DNA from: Tetranychus cinnabarinus | Taxonomy: Eukaryota; Arthropoda; Arachnida; Trombidiformes; Tetranychidae | Direction of reading: 5' to 3' | DNA: 64,000 bases | Assembly: GCA_022266195.1 (NCBI GenBank) | Contig: WHVY01000001.1 | Location: 7,192,001 to 7,256,000, forward strand | Shown: in pieces, positions 37,610 to 51,200 of the stretch | How the letters are laid out: each line of letters opens with the position of its first letter | How positions within the stretch are numbered: position 1 is the stretch's first letter | Made by a program: the position numbers and the translations under genes | Notes under the pieces: model-generated | Told to the model about the DNA's origin: nothing | What the model saw: the letters and a program-made list of their open reading frames with translations, nothing else | The model's database searches: none

Positions 37610-39298
37610 AATGAGGGAAAAAAGTAAACAATTTCAAATCCAATTATAATGGAAGAAAACAATTTTATATAACAATAATCATTCACCAGCTGATGTTAAA
37701 CAGCATACAAAACTGGCGGCCATCAGAGCCAATAGAATGAGATAAAAGCTACCGGCGCATTTTTTGAAAAGCTTAAAAATGCTTGACAAGCAATATATTA
37801 ATAAAAAACTTGTCAAAAGCAATTAGCTGATGAAATTTTCATTTAAAAGTTGTTATTTAAAATATGAAAACAGCTCAAATTTGAACAACTGATAAATAAA
37901 TAAATTAAACTTCAAATTCCTCAAATCAGAAGCCACTTGATCAGTAGATTTACCAATGAGTATCAAAGAGTATACTCTTTGAATGAGTATATTCATTAGT
38001 TTTTTAGCAACATAGGACACAAATCAGATCAGACTTGGTGGTTAGAAGCCATCGATTTTCAATTAATAATTTTAAAGAGTGATGAAAAATGGCAAATTAT
38101 ATAAAGATGGGAAGACAAAGGATAGAACTAGCGATCGATTGACTCAGAAAACAACAATCAAAACAAATCAAATCCTTGTCAAGCATTTGTGCTAACTCCA
38201 CAATATAGAAACATAATCAAAAGAGATAAATTATAATTCCAATGAGTCATTTAATCAAAAAAGGAGCGATTTTTGATTGCTAAAAGCCGGCAAGTTAGGT
38301 ATGATTAAGTCAAAGAGTGCTTTAAATGTTGTTTTTAGAATGCACCTGATAACTCATTAAATGTATTACATTTACTTTTATAAACTATCGATATTTACGG
38401 TAATATTTTTTTCAATATCACTCGTCCTATTTGAATAGTTTGAATCATTCAAGACAATATTCAATGTTTAATATTGTCAACGAATAAAAAATTCACCAGA
38501 CAACGGCATCTATTGATTTTCTTCGAAACGATCACTGATAGATATTAGGTTTTGTTCAATAGACGGCGTTACTAGCTATGTATTTATTTTCTGTTCTCTT
38601 ATTGTGTCGCTTTTAACCGCCGAAAGGGAAAAGAAAGGAGGACGATTTTGTCACCAATAGATGGAGCCAATATAAAGGAGGGAAGATCGAATCGGCGCGT
38701 TAAAAGCTGCTCTACAAACGAACGTCTTTATCACCATTTTATTGGAGGTTCTTGATGAGGCAAAGAGATGGCGCTCAATGGCATAAATTGCTTCAATTTG
38801 CTTCTTTTCTCTGCTTATGGCATGAAGAAAGCTTGACTGTTGGCCTGGAAACCAGGAGTGAGTAAGTGATCATAAATCTAAAGACACCCTTTAGTTTTAT
38901 GATCACTTATTCACTCCCTTTTCTCTTTCCCTTCATCATAATCTTTTTGCTTCTTTTGGCTCTTTTTTTTCTTCGTTTCTTCCATTTCCCAACAAAATAT
39001 ATAAAATCTCTTTTCCAAAAACCTTTTCCAAAACCAAAAAACTTTGGTTTTTTTGTTTGTTAATTAAAAATATTTATTCACTTTAATCACTACAACTTGA
39101 ATGATATTTATAAATATATTTACACACACAGTTATTTATCTATATATATAATAAAGAAAGGAAATCAACAAATAAAATAATTAAATCAAAAAATTGTGAG
39201 ATTAATTTGTTATTTTTATTATTTGTACACTGAATTTTTTGTTTTGTATCCTCATCAATAAATTCATCTTTATCATCTTTTATGATGGTAGAAATATT
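37610..39298. other. Gap between SUMO protease start and split ends stop
   Basis: This contains the SENP promoter side (right of 37609) and the split ends 3' untranslated region (left of 39299), since both genes are on the minus strand. Apart from a strong hairpin at 38855-38917 I see no gene. Confidence 0.5.
38855..38917. repeat. Near-perfect 29-bp stem hairpin
   Basis: Left arm GGAGTGAGTAAGTGATCATA runs on to AATCTAAAG. A 5-base loop ACACC follows, then a right arm complementary at 27 of 29 positions. It lies between the split ends 3' end and the SUMO protease gene. It could be a small-RNA precursor, an untranslated-region structure of split ends, or the remains of a palindromic element. 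Confidence 0.8.
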
Positions 39299-42200
39299 TT
39301 ACACGGTAGCAATTATAATAAGAAGATGAGCAATCTCCGCAATGCTATGAAACAGATCTGGTGCAATCCGGGCTAGATTTTCATTTGAAAAGTCGCATGA
39401 AGGGAATATATGGATAACATAAGCAGCCTAAAAGAGAAAAAGAGAGAAGAAAAAATGGTGAGATGAAAAACAAGCAGAAATAGAACGAATAGAGACGATA
39501 GAAGAAGATGGAACAAAATTTGAAGTGAAAGAAGAAGAACAAGAAGAGGCAAAAGAGGAGGAAGTAGAAGTAGAAGCAGAAGAACAAGAAAAAAGGGGAT
39601 AAAAAAGATGAAGATGAAGAAAAGGAAGAATATGAGAAGCTTGAGATGAACAAATACTGTACCTGCTGAGATCCTGGAGCATTTGAGTTGACTATGCCTG
39701 CTGCTTGTTTACTTTGAAGGTAATTTATGAAACCATTTCGTAAGTTATTTGATTGGAGAAGAATGTCCATGTGATCACGACCAGTGGGTAAAGCTAAAAG
39801 AATGGCATGTTCATCTTGCATCTGAGAAAGAATGAGAAATGAGAATTAGAAATAAGAATGAAAAAAATAGGAATATGAGTGAGGAAATTGAATGAAATTG
39901 GTAAATGAATAGAAAGACTAAAAATAAAAGGCGCAAAAGATTGCATACGAGAGAACCAAGAGGAAAAAATGGTTTCTCTCTCTCTATAGTTTTCTGGTAA
40001 AGGAGTGTCTTTTTACTTTGCTTTTCTATGCTTTCAAAGCTATTATGAAGAGTCATTATTTCTTTCATGTATTATTATCTATGGAAACAAGATTATTTCA
40101 GGTAGAAAAGAAGGAGAAACAAAGGGTAGAATAGAGCATTACATACCTGCATTTTACGAGCAACAACTTCTAATTGTGATTGCTCAAGCCTCATTCGCTG
40201 GGCAATTCGAACTGGTGGAGTACCACCTTCACCCATTACTTGAGGTAATGATGATTGAGCTACTCTGTGATTGCCAGAAACAAAGTGCATTTGAACTGCT
40301 GCTTGGTCATTTTTAAGTGCTAATAATCCTTGCCACAGAACGGGATATCGTTCTAATAGTAAAGAGTAACCTTGAGGTGGAACTTGGCTTGCATGTGGCG
40401 GTGTTTGTGGATGTATTGAAGTTGGTTGGGACATTGCATGGGCAGGAGGTGGCCCATAAGGCATTGGAGGTGGAAGAGGCTTTTCATCAGCAATAAGAGG
40501 CAATGGGAATCCCGGTGGATACGGGAATCTTGGTGGTAAACCCATGGCGGCAACGGCTCTGGCTTGAGCTTCGTGTTGCGCTCGCATTCCTGGATGCATT
40601 TGTGAATAATGTGGATGGCCGTACATCATTTGTTGGTGTTGAAGGTATGCGTTTGGATGGAGGGAAAGATGAGAGGGTACGATCATTGGTGGAGGCTGAC
40701 TGGATGGACGAAGATAAGGACCAGGAGAAGGTGATGAGGCTGAGGAAAGATTGCGCATAACTGGTGGCATTGAAGATGGAATGTACATCATGTCAACATT
40801 ATCTGACATTGGAACGTTAGGAGAAAGCGTTGATGAGGCAGATGTTGGAGAAGGCTGCTGTTTCTGTTGAGGGTGTTGATGTTGAATAGAAACATTGGTG
40901 GGAATCATTGATGTTGGAGTTGTGGATTGTTGTGGATGATGGTGTGCATGCTGATTGTGAATTTGCTGTTGATGATGTGGATGATGTGGATGTTGTTGAT
41001 GATGATGTTGGTGATGTTGCTGTGCTTGATGCTGTTGCTGTTGTTGGTGCTGTTGCTGTTGTTGTTGATGTTGTTGATGCTGTTGATGTTGTAACAACAG
41101 CTGTTGGTGTTGTTGATCATTGAGATAAGATGGTGGAGTTGGATTTGTTTTTCTGTCATGAATTTTACCGAACGGAACTTTAGGCAATTCAACATTAGGA
41201 GTAGACGATACATTAACAGACAGTGCGGATTGAACCGATACTGTAGGTTGTTGCTTTTGTTGTGCATGCTGAAGTTGTTGAATTGTAGCATTTGTTGGTA
41301 CTAACGGCTGTTTCTGTTGGTGGTGAAGTTGCGATTGTAATTGTTGTTGAGATTGTTGGTATTGGTTCTGGAGCTGTTGCTGCTTTTGTTGTTGATGTTG
41401 GTGTTGTTGCTGTAATAAAAGATGCTGTTGTTGCTGTTGTTGGTGAAGGTGGTGTTGTTGTTCAGCAAGATAAGCCGCATTTGGCGATTCAATTTTTCTG
41501 TCTTTTATTTTACCAAACGGTACTTTTGGCAATTCAACATTATGCACGGTTGAAATGTTAGTGGGTAACAATGACGATGCAGATGAGCAGGATTGTTGTT
41601 GCTGATGTGGTGCTTTTTGTTCATTAGGAAAAGGCGATGTCACTGGAGTTGGAATTGAATCAGTTTTTCTTTCAACAATTTTACCAAGAGGTGGCATTTT
41701 AGGTAAATCACCATTGTCAAGAGACACTGGGATAGAAGGTTGTGAAACTGGTTGAGGAGGTTTCTTTTGTTGCTGGTCGTCATTAGATGGATTAGATAAT
41801 GATTGTGATTCAATTTTACGATCCAAAATTTTACTAAACGGAACTCTCTGTACTTCAACATTATCTGCAACAGTGACATTGGGAGACACAAGAGGTGCTG
41901 CAATAGTGGGTTTAGGTTGTTTGTCTTGGTGCTGTACTCGCTCATCAAGATGAACTGTTGGTTGAGTTTCAGTTTTTATTTCATTAATTTTGGCGAGAGC
42001 AGATGATTTAGACTCATCAGCAACAGCAACAGTCAACGGTGTAGTTAAAGTAGTAGATGCTACTTGTTGGGGTTGAGGTCCAGACTGAATTTGTATCTTT
42101 GGTTGAATTTGAGCCTGAGATTGTGTCTGTATCTGCAGTTGTGGTTGTGACTGAGGTTGAGATTGAGGTTGTGGTTGAGGATGGGACTGAGACTGCAACT

Positions 42201-45200
42201 GTGGTTGAGCTTGCAATTGTGGCGGTGGCTGTAATTGCGGCTGAGTTTGAGACTGAGGTTGTGGCTGTGACTGTGGTTGGTTATGAATAAGAGGTTGAGA
42301 CTGTTGAATTTGCTGTTGAATCTGTGGCTGAGTTTGTTGAATTTGCTGAATTGAAACGTTAGCAGACAATATTGACGTTGTTGACGTTGATGGTGTTGAA
42401 GATTGCTGTTTAAGTTGTTGATCGTTAAATTGAGATGATGATGTTGATGAGTCAGACTTTCTTTCAATTATTCTTCCAAATGATGGCATTTTTGGTAGTT
42501 CAACCTTGAGAACAGGTAATGTTGGACGTTTCTGACTATTTTCGATGATTAGATCCTTGCATGAACTGGTAGAACCAGTTGTTTCTGAATCAACAGCCTG
42601 TGATGTAGATGTTGTTGAGCTGGTGCCTCCTTTAGCAAGAGATCTGGTAATACGAAGAGTACGAATAGCGTTCTTGGAATCACCTTTACCTTCACTGTCT
42701 ATAGAATCCATTTTAGAATCAGGCAATGACTCTTCGTCTTCCTCATGAATTTCATCAGCCTTCTTGCTCAGACGAGTTGATCTCTTGAATGATTTACTTA
42801 AATCTAATCTGTATGAGCCAACGCCTTTCACAACATCTTCAATAATTTCATCGACAGTAGTCTTGTTAGCTTGAGACATTAACCGAGCAGATTTACGAGT
42901 TGGTTTAACAGCAGCACCAGACAATGTTGAAGCTGATGCATCAGTTGCAACAGAGGATGAAGATGAGGTAATCACTGGTGTTGATTGTGCATTTGATGTC
43001 AAGTTTGTCAATGTTGTTTTATTTATTATAGCTGAGCTGCTATTTTCATTGACACTAGAGACACTAGTGTTAGTAGTTTCATCTTTATCATCTTTACTTT
43101 TATCATCGTCAGGTAGGAGAGCTTTACTTGTCTTAACAACCTCGGCAGTGCTTGAACCTTCTTTACCGTCTTGACCTTCTTTAGAATGCAAACGAATTGT
43201 GATTGAAAGTTTCCCATGTTGGCTGAGTTCAGTAACGTACTCTTTACCGCTTGTTGTGTCATTACTGTGGTCATTCTTGTTTGTTTCTTCAGTCTTTTTC
43301 TCACTTGGTTCATTAACGTGGTGTGATGAACTGGATAATGAAGATGAATGTGATGAATGAGTTGAATGGTGATGTGAATGTTGATTTTGATACTGGTGAC
43401 TGGATACTGATGCTGATTGAATTACATTTGATACAGAAGAAATGGATGAACTTTGAGCTTGAGCGTGATGATTATGTTGATGGTGAGATGATTGAGCTTG
43501 CGGTTGATATTGTGCTTTGTGATCAATAATTTTAGATGCATTGGATGAGGAATGCATAGATTCAAGAGGCGGTGGTCCTTCTTCATCTGAATCTCTAAAC
43601 TCGAAAACATCGTAGGGTGACAATGATTTTCGAGGTTCATTAGAAACGGTTGATTGTTTCTCGGAAGAAGAAACTGTCGATAAGGAGAGAAAGATTCTTT
43701 CCTTATTGTGTTTGGATGGAATGTCAACTTCGTATGATTTAGACGGGCCTTCATTACCAGAAACCTTTTTCCTTCTTCCTCTCTTCTTACGAGTATCAGA
43801 CTTGTCTTGAGAACTGGTATCATGAATGTGTTGATCATTCAATGGATGTTTATTGAAATAAATGCTTGGCTCATCATCAGACAAGTAAGCAGATTCATTG
43901 TCAGCACAATGTTGATCATCGGAATTAAATTCTGACCCATAATAAGAGCCACGAGCATGTCTTTTTGGTCGCTCAGAGACGGGAGATTTACCTTTCCTGC
44001 CTGGTTCACCAGTATGAGAATCGGAACAACCAGATTCATAGCGAGGTAACTGCAACGATGATTCTGAATATTTACGAGTCTTGGCTCGCCTCCCTCTTCT
44101 GGGTCTTTCAAGACTCCCTTTACCTCGTTCATCATCATCATCCAATCGACTGTTATCATCTCTTGGATCATCTTTACTTTCCTCTTCAGATTTACAAGAT
44201 AATTCTTTGGCCAAATCAATCTTTATGTTTGGCAAGCTTGAACCTGATTCTCTCTTCATTTGCAACTTTGCTTTTGACACACTGAATACAAATGATTCAG
44301 TTTCAGATGCAGCATCATTTTCCGAGTCAACATCTTGTTTGGATGATTTAAAGTCATTCAAACTGGTGCTCGTTTTCGAGTCAAGGTTATCCAAATCGAT
44401 TGATTCTGAACACTTTTTATTCCTTTCAAGAATAAATTCCTTCTCAACCATAGATGTTGACGTATTATCTTCATTGTCTCCTTCCTCCAATGATTCTCTT
44501 TTACTATCAATCTCATTAACTGATGGTGAATCGTCATCAAACAATTCAGTCTTTTCTGAACTATCTGAGCCTGTATCAGGTTGTTGTTTCTTTTGATTAT
44601 CATCAGAGAGAAGAGAATCAATTATATTTTCACTGATAAATTTAGCTTTGCTTTCATTGTTGTCCATACTATCATCAGAAGCTGGCTCATCAAAAACAGG
44701 TCGACTACAGCTATCATCATCATTTACACCAACCAGACTGAAATCATCCTCTTGGCTGATTTGACGATGATCAGTTTTACTTTCAGATACATCTTGTGAA
44801 TCATCCTCAGTTTTACCCAAAAATGATTCTCCAGTTTCACTATGGTGAAATGGTGAATCCGATGTTGATGGTATTTTATCAACTAAAGGTGTTTCATCAA
44901 TGATCAATTTCTCATTACCTTCTTCACCATCATCGAAGCAACCATCATTTTCACTGGCATTCAAATCAATATGACTTGAATCCAAGTATAAATTGGAAGA
45001 TAATGATGTTTCACTTGGTCGCCTCTCTTCTTGCCTATTTGTATCAACCAAAGGACTGATAGACTCTTTAATAGGACTTTCTTTACCAATGATACCAGAA
45101 ACATCATCTTCCTTCTTTTCAGAGCACAGAGTTGACTCTATATTCTTGTCTTCCGATTTGGAGGAGCTTCTTCTTCTGGATACAATTGATGACGAGGAAG

Positions 45201-48200
45201 ATGATGATATTGATAATGTAGTTGATGGTGGCGTTGGTGCTGCTGTTGGAATGGTGGTGGATAAAGTTGGAGTTACTGTTGTTATTGTTGTTAATGATGT
45301 TGATGTTGATGACAAGATGGTGTTTACTGTTGTCGATGGTAATGTTGTTAAAATTGGTTGAGCTGAGGTTGTTTTTACAATTGATGATGATAATGATGCG
45401 GATGATAAACTTTTTTCATCTTCAGAGTATTTCTTTTCTTCTTTCATAATCTCATTTTCCAAGATGGAGGTTGCAGTAGAAGCAGAACAAGTTGTGACAG
45501 AATTTACAGAACAAGTTGTTGTTGCTGTTGTTGTTGATGGTAAATCAACAACAGTATCAGCAAGATCATCGGCAATTTTCCTCTGGTTATGACTATCTGT
45601 GTGTTCACCCTCTGAAAGTGACGAGGATGAAGAGGAAGATGAAAATGATGATGATGATGAAGGTGAGGAAGATGAAAGTGTTGATGGCAAGAACTTTCCA
45701 GTTTCGACATTTTTGATGCTTTCTTTTTCTTCTTTACATTGACTTGTAGCAGAGCCGTGAATGGGACTAGAAGCAATAGGTTTGCTAGAGCTATTGAGTG
45801 AACTGGCTCCAGTTGATGGTAATGAGGTAAATGAGCTCGTACTGATCCCACTAATGTTATTATCAATACTACTGCTACTTGTGTTGTTGTCTTTGAAGTT
45901 GACTATTGATGAACTGATGCTATTAATGGCTGCATTATTTTCAGTTTGATCGTCCAATTTAGCAATCGAACTATCATCTGATTCTTCGGCAATTTGAAGT
46001 GGTGCATCTTCATCGGCAACCATGTAAGCCATGTCAATTTCGGGTTCAGTTGGTGAAGCAATACGTTCAATGTACTGTTCTGGTTCTTTGGTAAGTTCAG
46101 GAATAGATTCAACATTCATCTCTTGAAGAAGAGCTGATACAGCGAGATCATCTTCAATCTTTCGCTGATCATCAATTTCACATTCTTTAACATCGTCAAC
46201 CTTGAAGGGATCAACGTTAAGAATGGATGGATGATGAAGATGATGTGGAAATGTTACCTTACTCTCAGGACCACTTGGAATGGCACCAAATATGTTAGAT
46301 TCGAGGATTCGTCGTTCATCTTCCATAACAGGTTTAGAGAGTTCATCATCTTTTTTAGAACAGGGAACGATAAGTTCATCGAAAAGTCCTTTAGGTTCTT
46401 TGAAATGATTCCAGCTTTCATCTGCCTTCAACTCTTCTACCAACCTTTGAGTTTCAATGGCTGCCTCTTCTTCAAACCTTCTCTCCCTAATTATCTTCTC
46501 TTCTTTAGATAAAGCAGACGGACCAGAGGCTACCTTCAAACCTGAAGAGCTTGAATTGTGAGTTGAATGTAGACTAGTAAAATCATCAACACTGTTCTCT
46601 TCTGATGAATGACTGTTATAGATGGCTTTCTCAAGAAGACGAGCCTGTTCTCTTGTCTCAAGATCATCTTCTTCATTAGTCAAAGAAGAAAGTCGCTGAT
46701 GTTGATATTTATCTTTAACAGGTTCACCAGTTTCACCCAATCCTGGTGCACCTTTCTTCTCCACCATTAAATCACTGATAGAACCAACATTGGATAACTT
46801 TTTCAATGGAGATGGGCTCTTGACTCGTTTCACTGAACCAACAACTTTGTGTTCATCATCTTTCTTTTCTTCTTTCATAACCGGTTTTTCATTATGCGTT
46901 TTACCCTCAACAACAGTCACTGATGTAGTTGTAGTTGTTGTTGAAGTTGAAGTTGATGTTGTTGTTGTTTCTGTTGCTGCTGCTGTAGTAGTTGTTGTTG
47001 TTGGAGCTGCTGATGATGAAGAAGAAGAAGATGATGACGATGATGAAAATTCCAGTTTCACCTTGGTTTCACTCAATATTTTCTCTCTCATTGTTTCTTT
47101 TTCCATCATCCTATCTTTTTCAAATCTCTTTTCTTCTCCAATAAATGTTGACTTCCTATGTCCACCAATTTCCTTTTCTTTTTCTTTATTAGCCTCCTTC
47201 TCATTATGACTTGAAGTTGATAAAGATGAAGATGACAATCGATCTCGATCTTTCATCTTTTTAGACTTCTTTCTTTCCTCATTATTATTGCTAGAACTAG
47301 ATTTAACCTTATTATCTTTTTCTTTCTTCTTACCTCCGCTTATTACTCCTAATCCAGTTGTTTCCATGGTAAGACCATCTTTACCATGATGGTAATGATG
47401 ATGATGTGAATGGTGACTCTCACTGACTTCTTTACCCTCCTTCCCATGCAATGATGATTCCATTGATGTTGATGTCAAAATATTTCCACTGTTATTATTG
47501 GCATTCACTTCTTTAAGCCATTTTTTATTGGGCTTATTTGATTTTTCACTTAATACACTTCCACTTAGAGAGTGATCACTTAAACGATCCAAATTGTGAG
47601 ACAGAGATTTGGTAGACACATGATCCTCATGTTTGGATGCAGTTGATTTAATTGAGCTGATTGAATGATTATCCCAAATAGATGATGAGGTGGCACAAAC
47701 AGTTGAAACTGTTAATTTATCACTATTTTCAGGACCACATTTCAACACTGTTACCCGAGATGGTGGTTCAGGTTCACAATCCGCTTGACTAACAATTTTC
47801 TCTATCCTTTGGAGACTCTGCTCAAAATCAGATGCATCTGACCTAAGGTCAGCATCAGATTCCAATTTGTAATCATTTTCAAATTTGGCTGAAGACTTTT
47901 CACGAGATGATGATTCACTGCAACTACGTTCTTTGTGTCGTTTATCCTTATCCTTTGATTTAACACTTTTTACCTTTTTCTTTTTCTTTTTACTCTTCTC
48001 TTTGCTTTCATCGAAATCATCACCAAGTCCACTGGACATTGATTGAAGTCGTCGTTTCTCAATTTTATCACTAACATTCTTCTCGTGGTTACCAAACGAT
48101 GTTACTGGTCCAGTTGTTAATTTATTGTCAACATCTTTATCCGATTTAGTCAACACTGCATCATGAAGTTTATCATGTACCTTATCATGTTTGTCATGAT

Positions 48201-51200
48201 TCTTATCATGACTCTTCTTCTCATGACTCTTTTCTTTAACCTTTTCCAAATGGCCATCTTTATTTTCTTTGGATCTTTCCTTCAACTTTTTATCTTCCTT
48301 ACTACGTTTGATAGATGTTGGTCCATCATTGTCTCTATCCTCTGAGCGAACCTTTGAGATCGATGTTGAATGTTTCTCATCTTCTCTATCACCTCGATCT
48401 TTTTCCTTTTCTTTAGATAGTTTTAATTTCTTTTTCGCTATCTTATCATCACTTTTATCCTTACTGGATGAATTATCACTTTTATGATGATGATGACTCG
48501 ATGATAGAGATGACCATTTAGATGAAGATGTAGACAATGGATGGTTGGAAGACGATGATGATGTTGCAGCAATGGGCCCTTCTTTTTTATCATCTTTCGA
48601 TGACATTAAACTTTTGCTTGTTGATTCATTATCTTCATGCTCATGTCTCTCAGGACGATCATCCATTTTCTCTTCTTTCACTTTAACCTCAACTGAACCA
48701 TCTTTACTTGACTTTTTGTGTTTATTGTTAGAATGAGTAGAACCATTACTATTTTCCTTCTTGAATTTCTTTGGTATCTTGGGTTTGGTTGTGATCTCTT
48801 CGTCTGAACTATCCTCTGTTAATTTATGTGAAGGCTTAGGCTTATTATAACGTGGTGAAGTCATTGAGATTTCATCATCACTATCACTTGAGTAAATTAG
48901 GTCTTTGGTTTTCTTGGAGGTGGATGATGAGTGAGCAGAGTTTTTCATGGCAGAAGCTAATAAAGCTTCAAATCCAAATTCAGAATCCGAATCAGAGTCA
49001 AGTGGTTTAGAAGGGACACTTTTCTTGGCCTTCTTTGCCACCTTTGAACTACTCGAGGAATTACCAGCAATTGAGGTTGCATTAATACCAGATGGACCAT
49101 CATCCTCCATATCATCATCATTATCTGATGATGAAGGAGAACTTTCAATGATTAATTTTCTCTTTTTAGCACCAGAATTTGATTTAGATTTTAAACGGTT
49201 CAAGGATGAGGAAGAGGAAGAGGACGCTGTTACTGATGATGTAGTTGTTGTTGTTGTTGTTGTTGAAGCAGTTGCAGGTAATGATGGAGTTGGTAAAGAT
49301 GACGATGAAGGTGTCGTTGTGCTTGTTGTTAATGGAGTTGTTGATGCAGCTGCCGATGATGCTCTTCGTTGACGGATTATTTCCATTCCAGATCTATCAG
49401 CACCACTTCCAGCTCCTCCCTCATCAGAATCAGAATCATCTGAGTCTGAGTCAGTATTACGTGAACCTCGATCCTCTTTTTTAGCTCGACTCTGCTTAAG
49501 CACATCAAACTTTGACCTCATCGCATCCATATCTTTATTGGCCTCTTTCAAACTTTGATTGTGACTTGATCGCGCTTTCACTTTATCATACATTGAAAAG
49601 TAAATTGGTTCATCATCTGTTATTCCCAGTTTTTTCATTTCCGATCGATAACGGGCAAGCTGCTTCTTCTCTTCCCTCTCAGCCATTTCACGATCTCTTT
49701 CCTCTTGAGTCTTCTTTTCTCTGTCCTTTTCCCTGTCTTTTGATACCTTTCCCTCCTTTTCTCCTCCTTTACCATTCTTTTCTCGATTTTTATCCTTCTC
49801 TTTCTTGAATCCACTCTTCTCTTTAGATTTTTCTTTACCTTCAAAACAACTTCGTTTATCTTGATGTTGCAGATTCCCTGAAGTAGATGAAGATGATGAT
49901 GATGATTGCGACTTTAATTTAACCCTTTCTTTATTAATAGATGAATCGGTTCCCTTGTGTATTTTACCTTCTTTTTTAAACAGCTTTTTCTCCTCTTTAC
50001 CAGATTTGTTATTGTTATTGCCAGGAATGTCTCCACTAGCTCGAGATTTGTCATTTAACTTGCTCAAACCAATATTTATACCATCATTTCCACTATTGTT
50101 ATGTGAACTTTTCCTTTCTTTATCATGTTTCTTTGGAAAATGTAAACTATTATTGGTATTGGATGATGATGAAGAAGATGCAAGAAATGATGAACCTATA
50201 TTAATAGATTCTTTTGAATCACTTTTGTCTTCTTTTGAATGTGACTTAGTTTTATCACCTTTACGTGCAACATTACCAGGCTCATGACTGATATTGGTAC
50301 CTCCAGAGGAGGTTAAATGATTGTCAGAATCTTGGTCTACATCATCACTGGAAGAGTGACGATTGTAAGTTGCACTGGACAATGTTTCTGTTGTCTTTTT
50401 GAGATCATTTCTACTAAGAGATTTCACATTTGGACCAAATATCGATGTGGAAGATGAAGAAGAAAGAGAAGATGAATGATGAATTTGATTTAACCGTTTA
50501 GGTATTGAGCTAGTTGATTCATGATGAGACAAATTATTAACATATGATGATGTGTAACTGGTTGAGTTTGATGTGGATGAGCTCCCACTGAGCAAATCTT
50601 TTCTTTGGTTTGATCCAATTGTATTGTCTTTTTTACTGTTACCTTGTCGGAGATCAGATGAGGCTGATAATCGACGTGCATCATTCCTACTGCTACTTGA
50701 AACATTATTTAACCCGATATTATCCTTTTTAACCGTACTAGATGAAACAGTTGATAAACCAGATAAATTACTGGTTGAACAGGATGATGCCCTATTAAGA
50801 AGATTAGGAGCAACGGATGGTGAGGATCCTGAGGATGATAATGAGGATACCGCCGACGCAGTCAAGGATGAGCCTGATGATGAGATTGAGCCAAGACGAG
50901 AGGAGGTTGGCGGAAGATTTGAGCAGGTCAATGAAGAGGCGGTTGAGGCTCCAGTTGTTGTTGCCGTCGTTGTTGTTATTGTTGTTATTGTTGTAGATAA
51001 TGACGACAATGATGTGATTGAGGTTGAAAAGGGTGAGAATGAATTACACCGTGCTGGAGCAGATTGCGGAGTATTTGGAGTGCTTGGTGTACAGTTTCCT
51101 GATTTTGACTTATCAATCGAGCTAAGTTTCCCTGGTTCAGAAAGTTTACGCGTAAACAGTGACGATGGATGGTGATGGTGAGCTTTGGAGTCATGCAAAT

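Noticed and set aside
40750..42510. KVPF/RVPF repeats as phosphatase-1 docking sites
   Set aside because: The accepted docking pattern excludes proline at the position before phenylalanine, so I do not claim this function.
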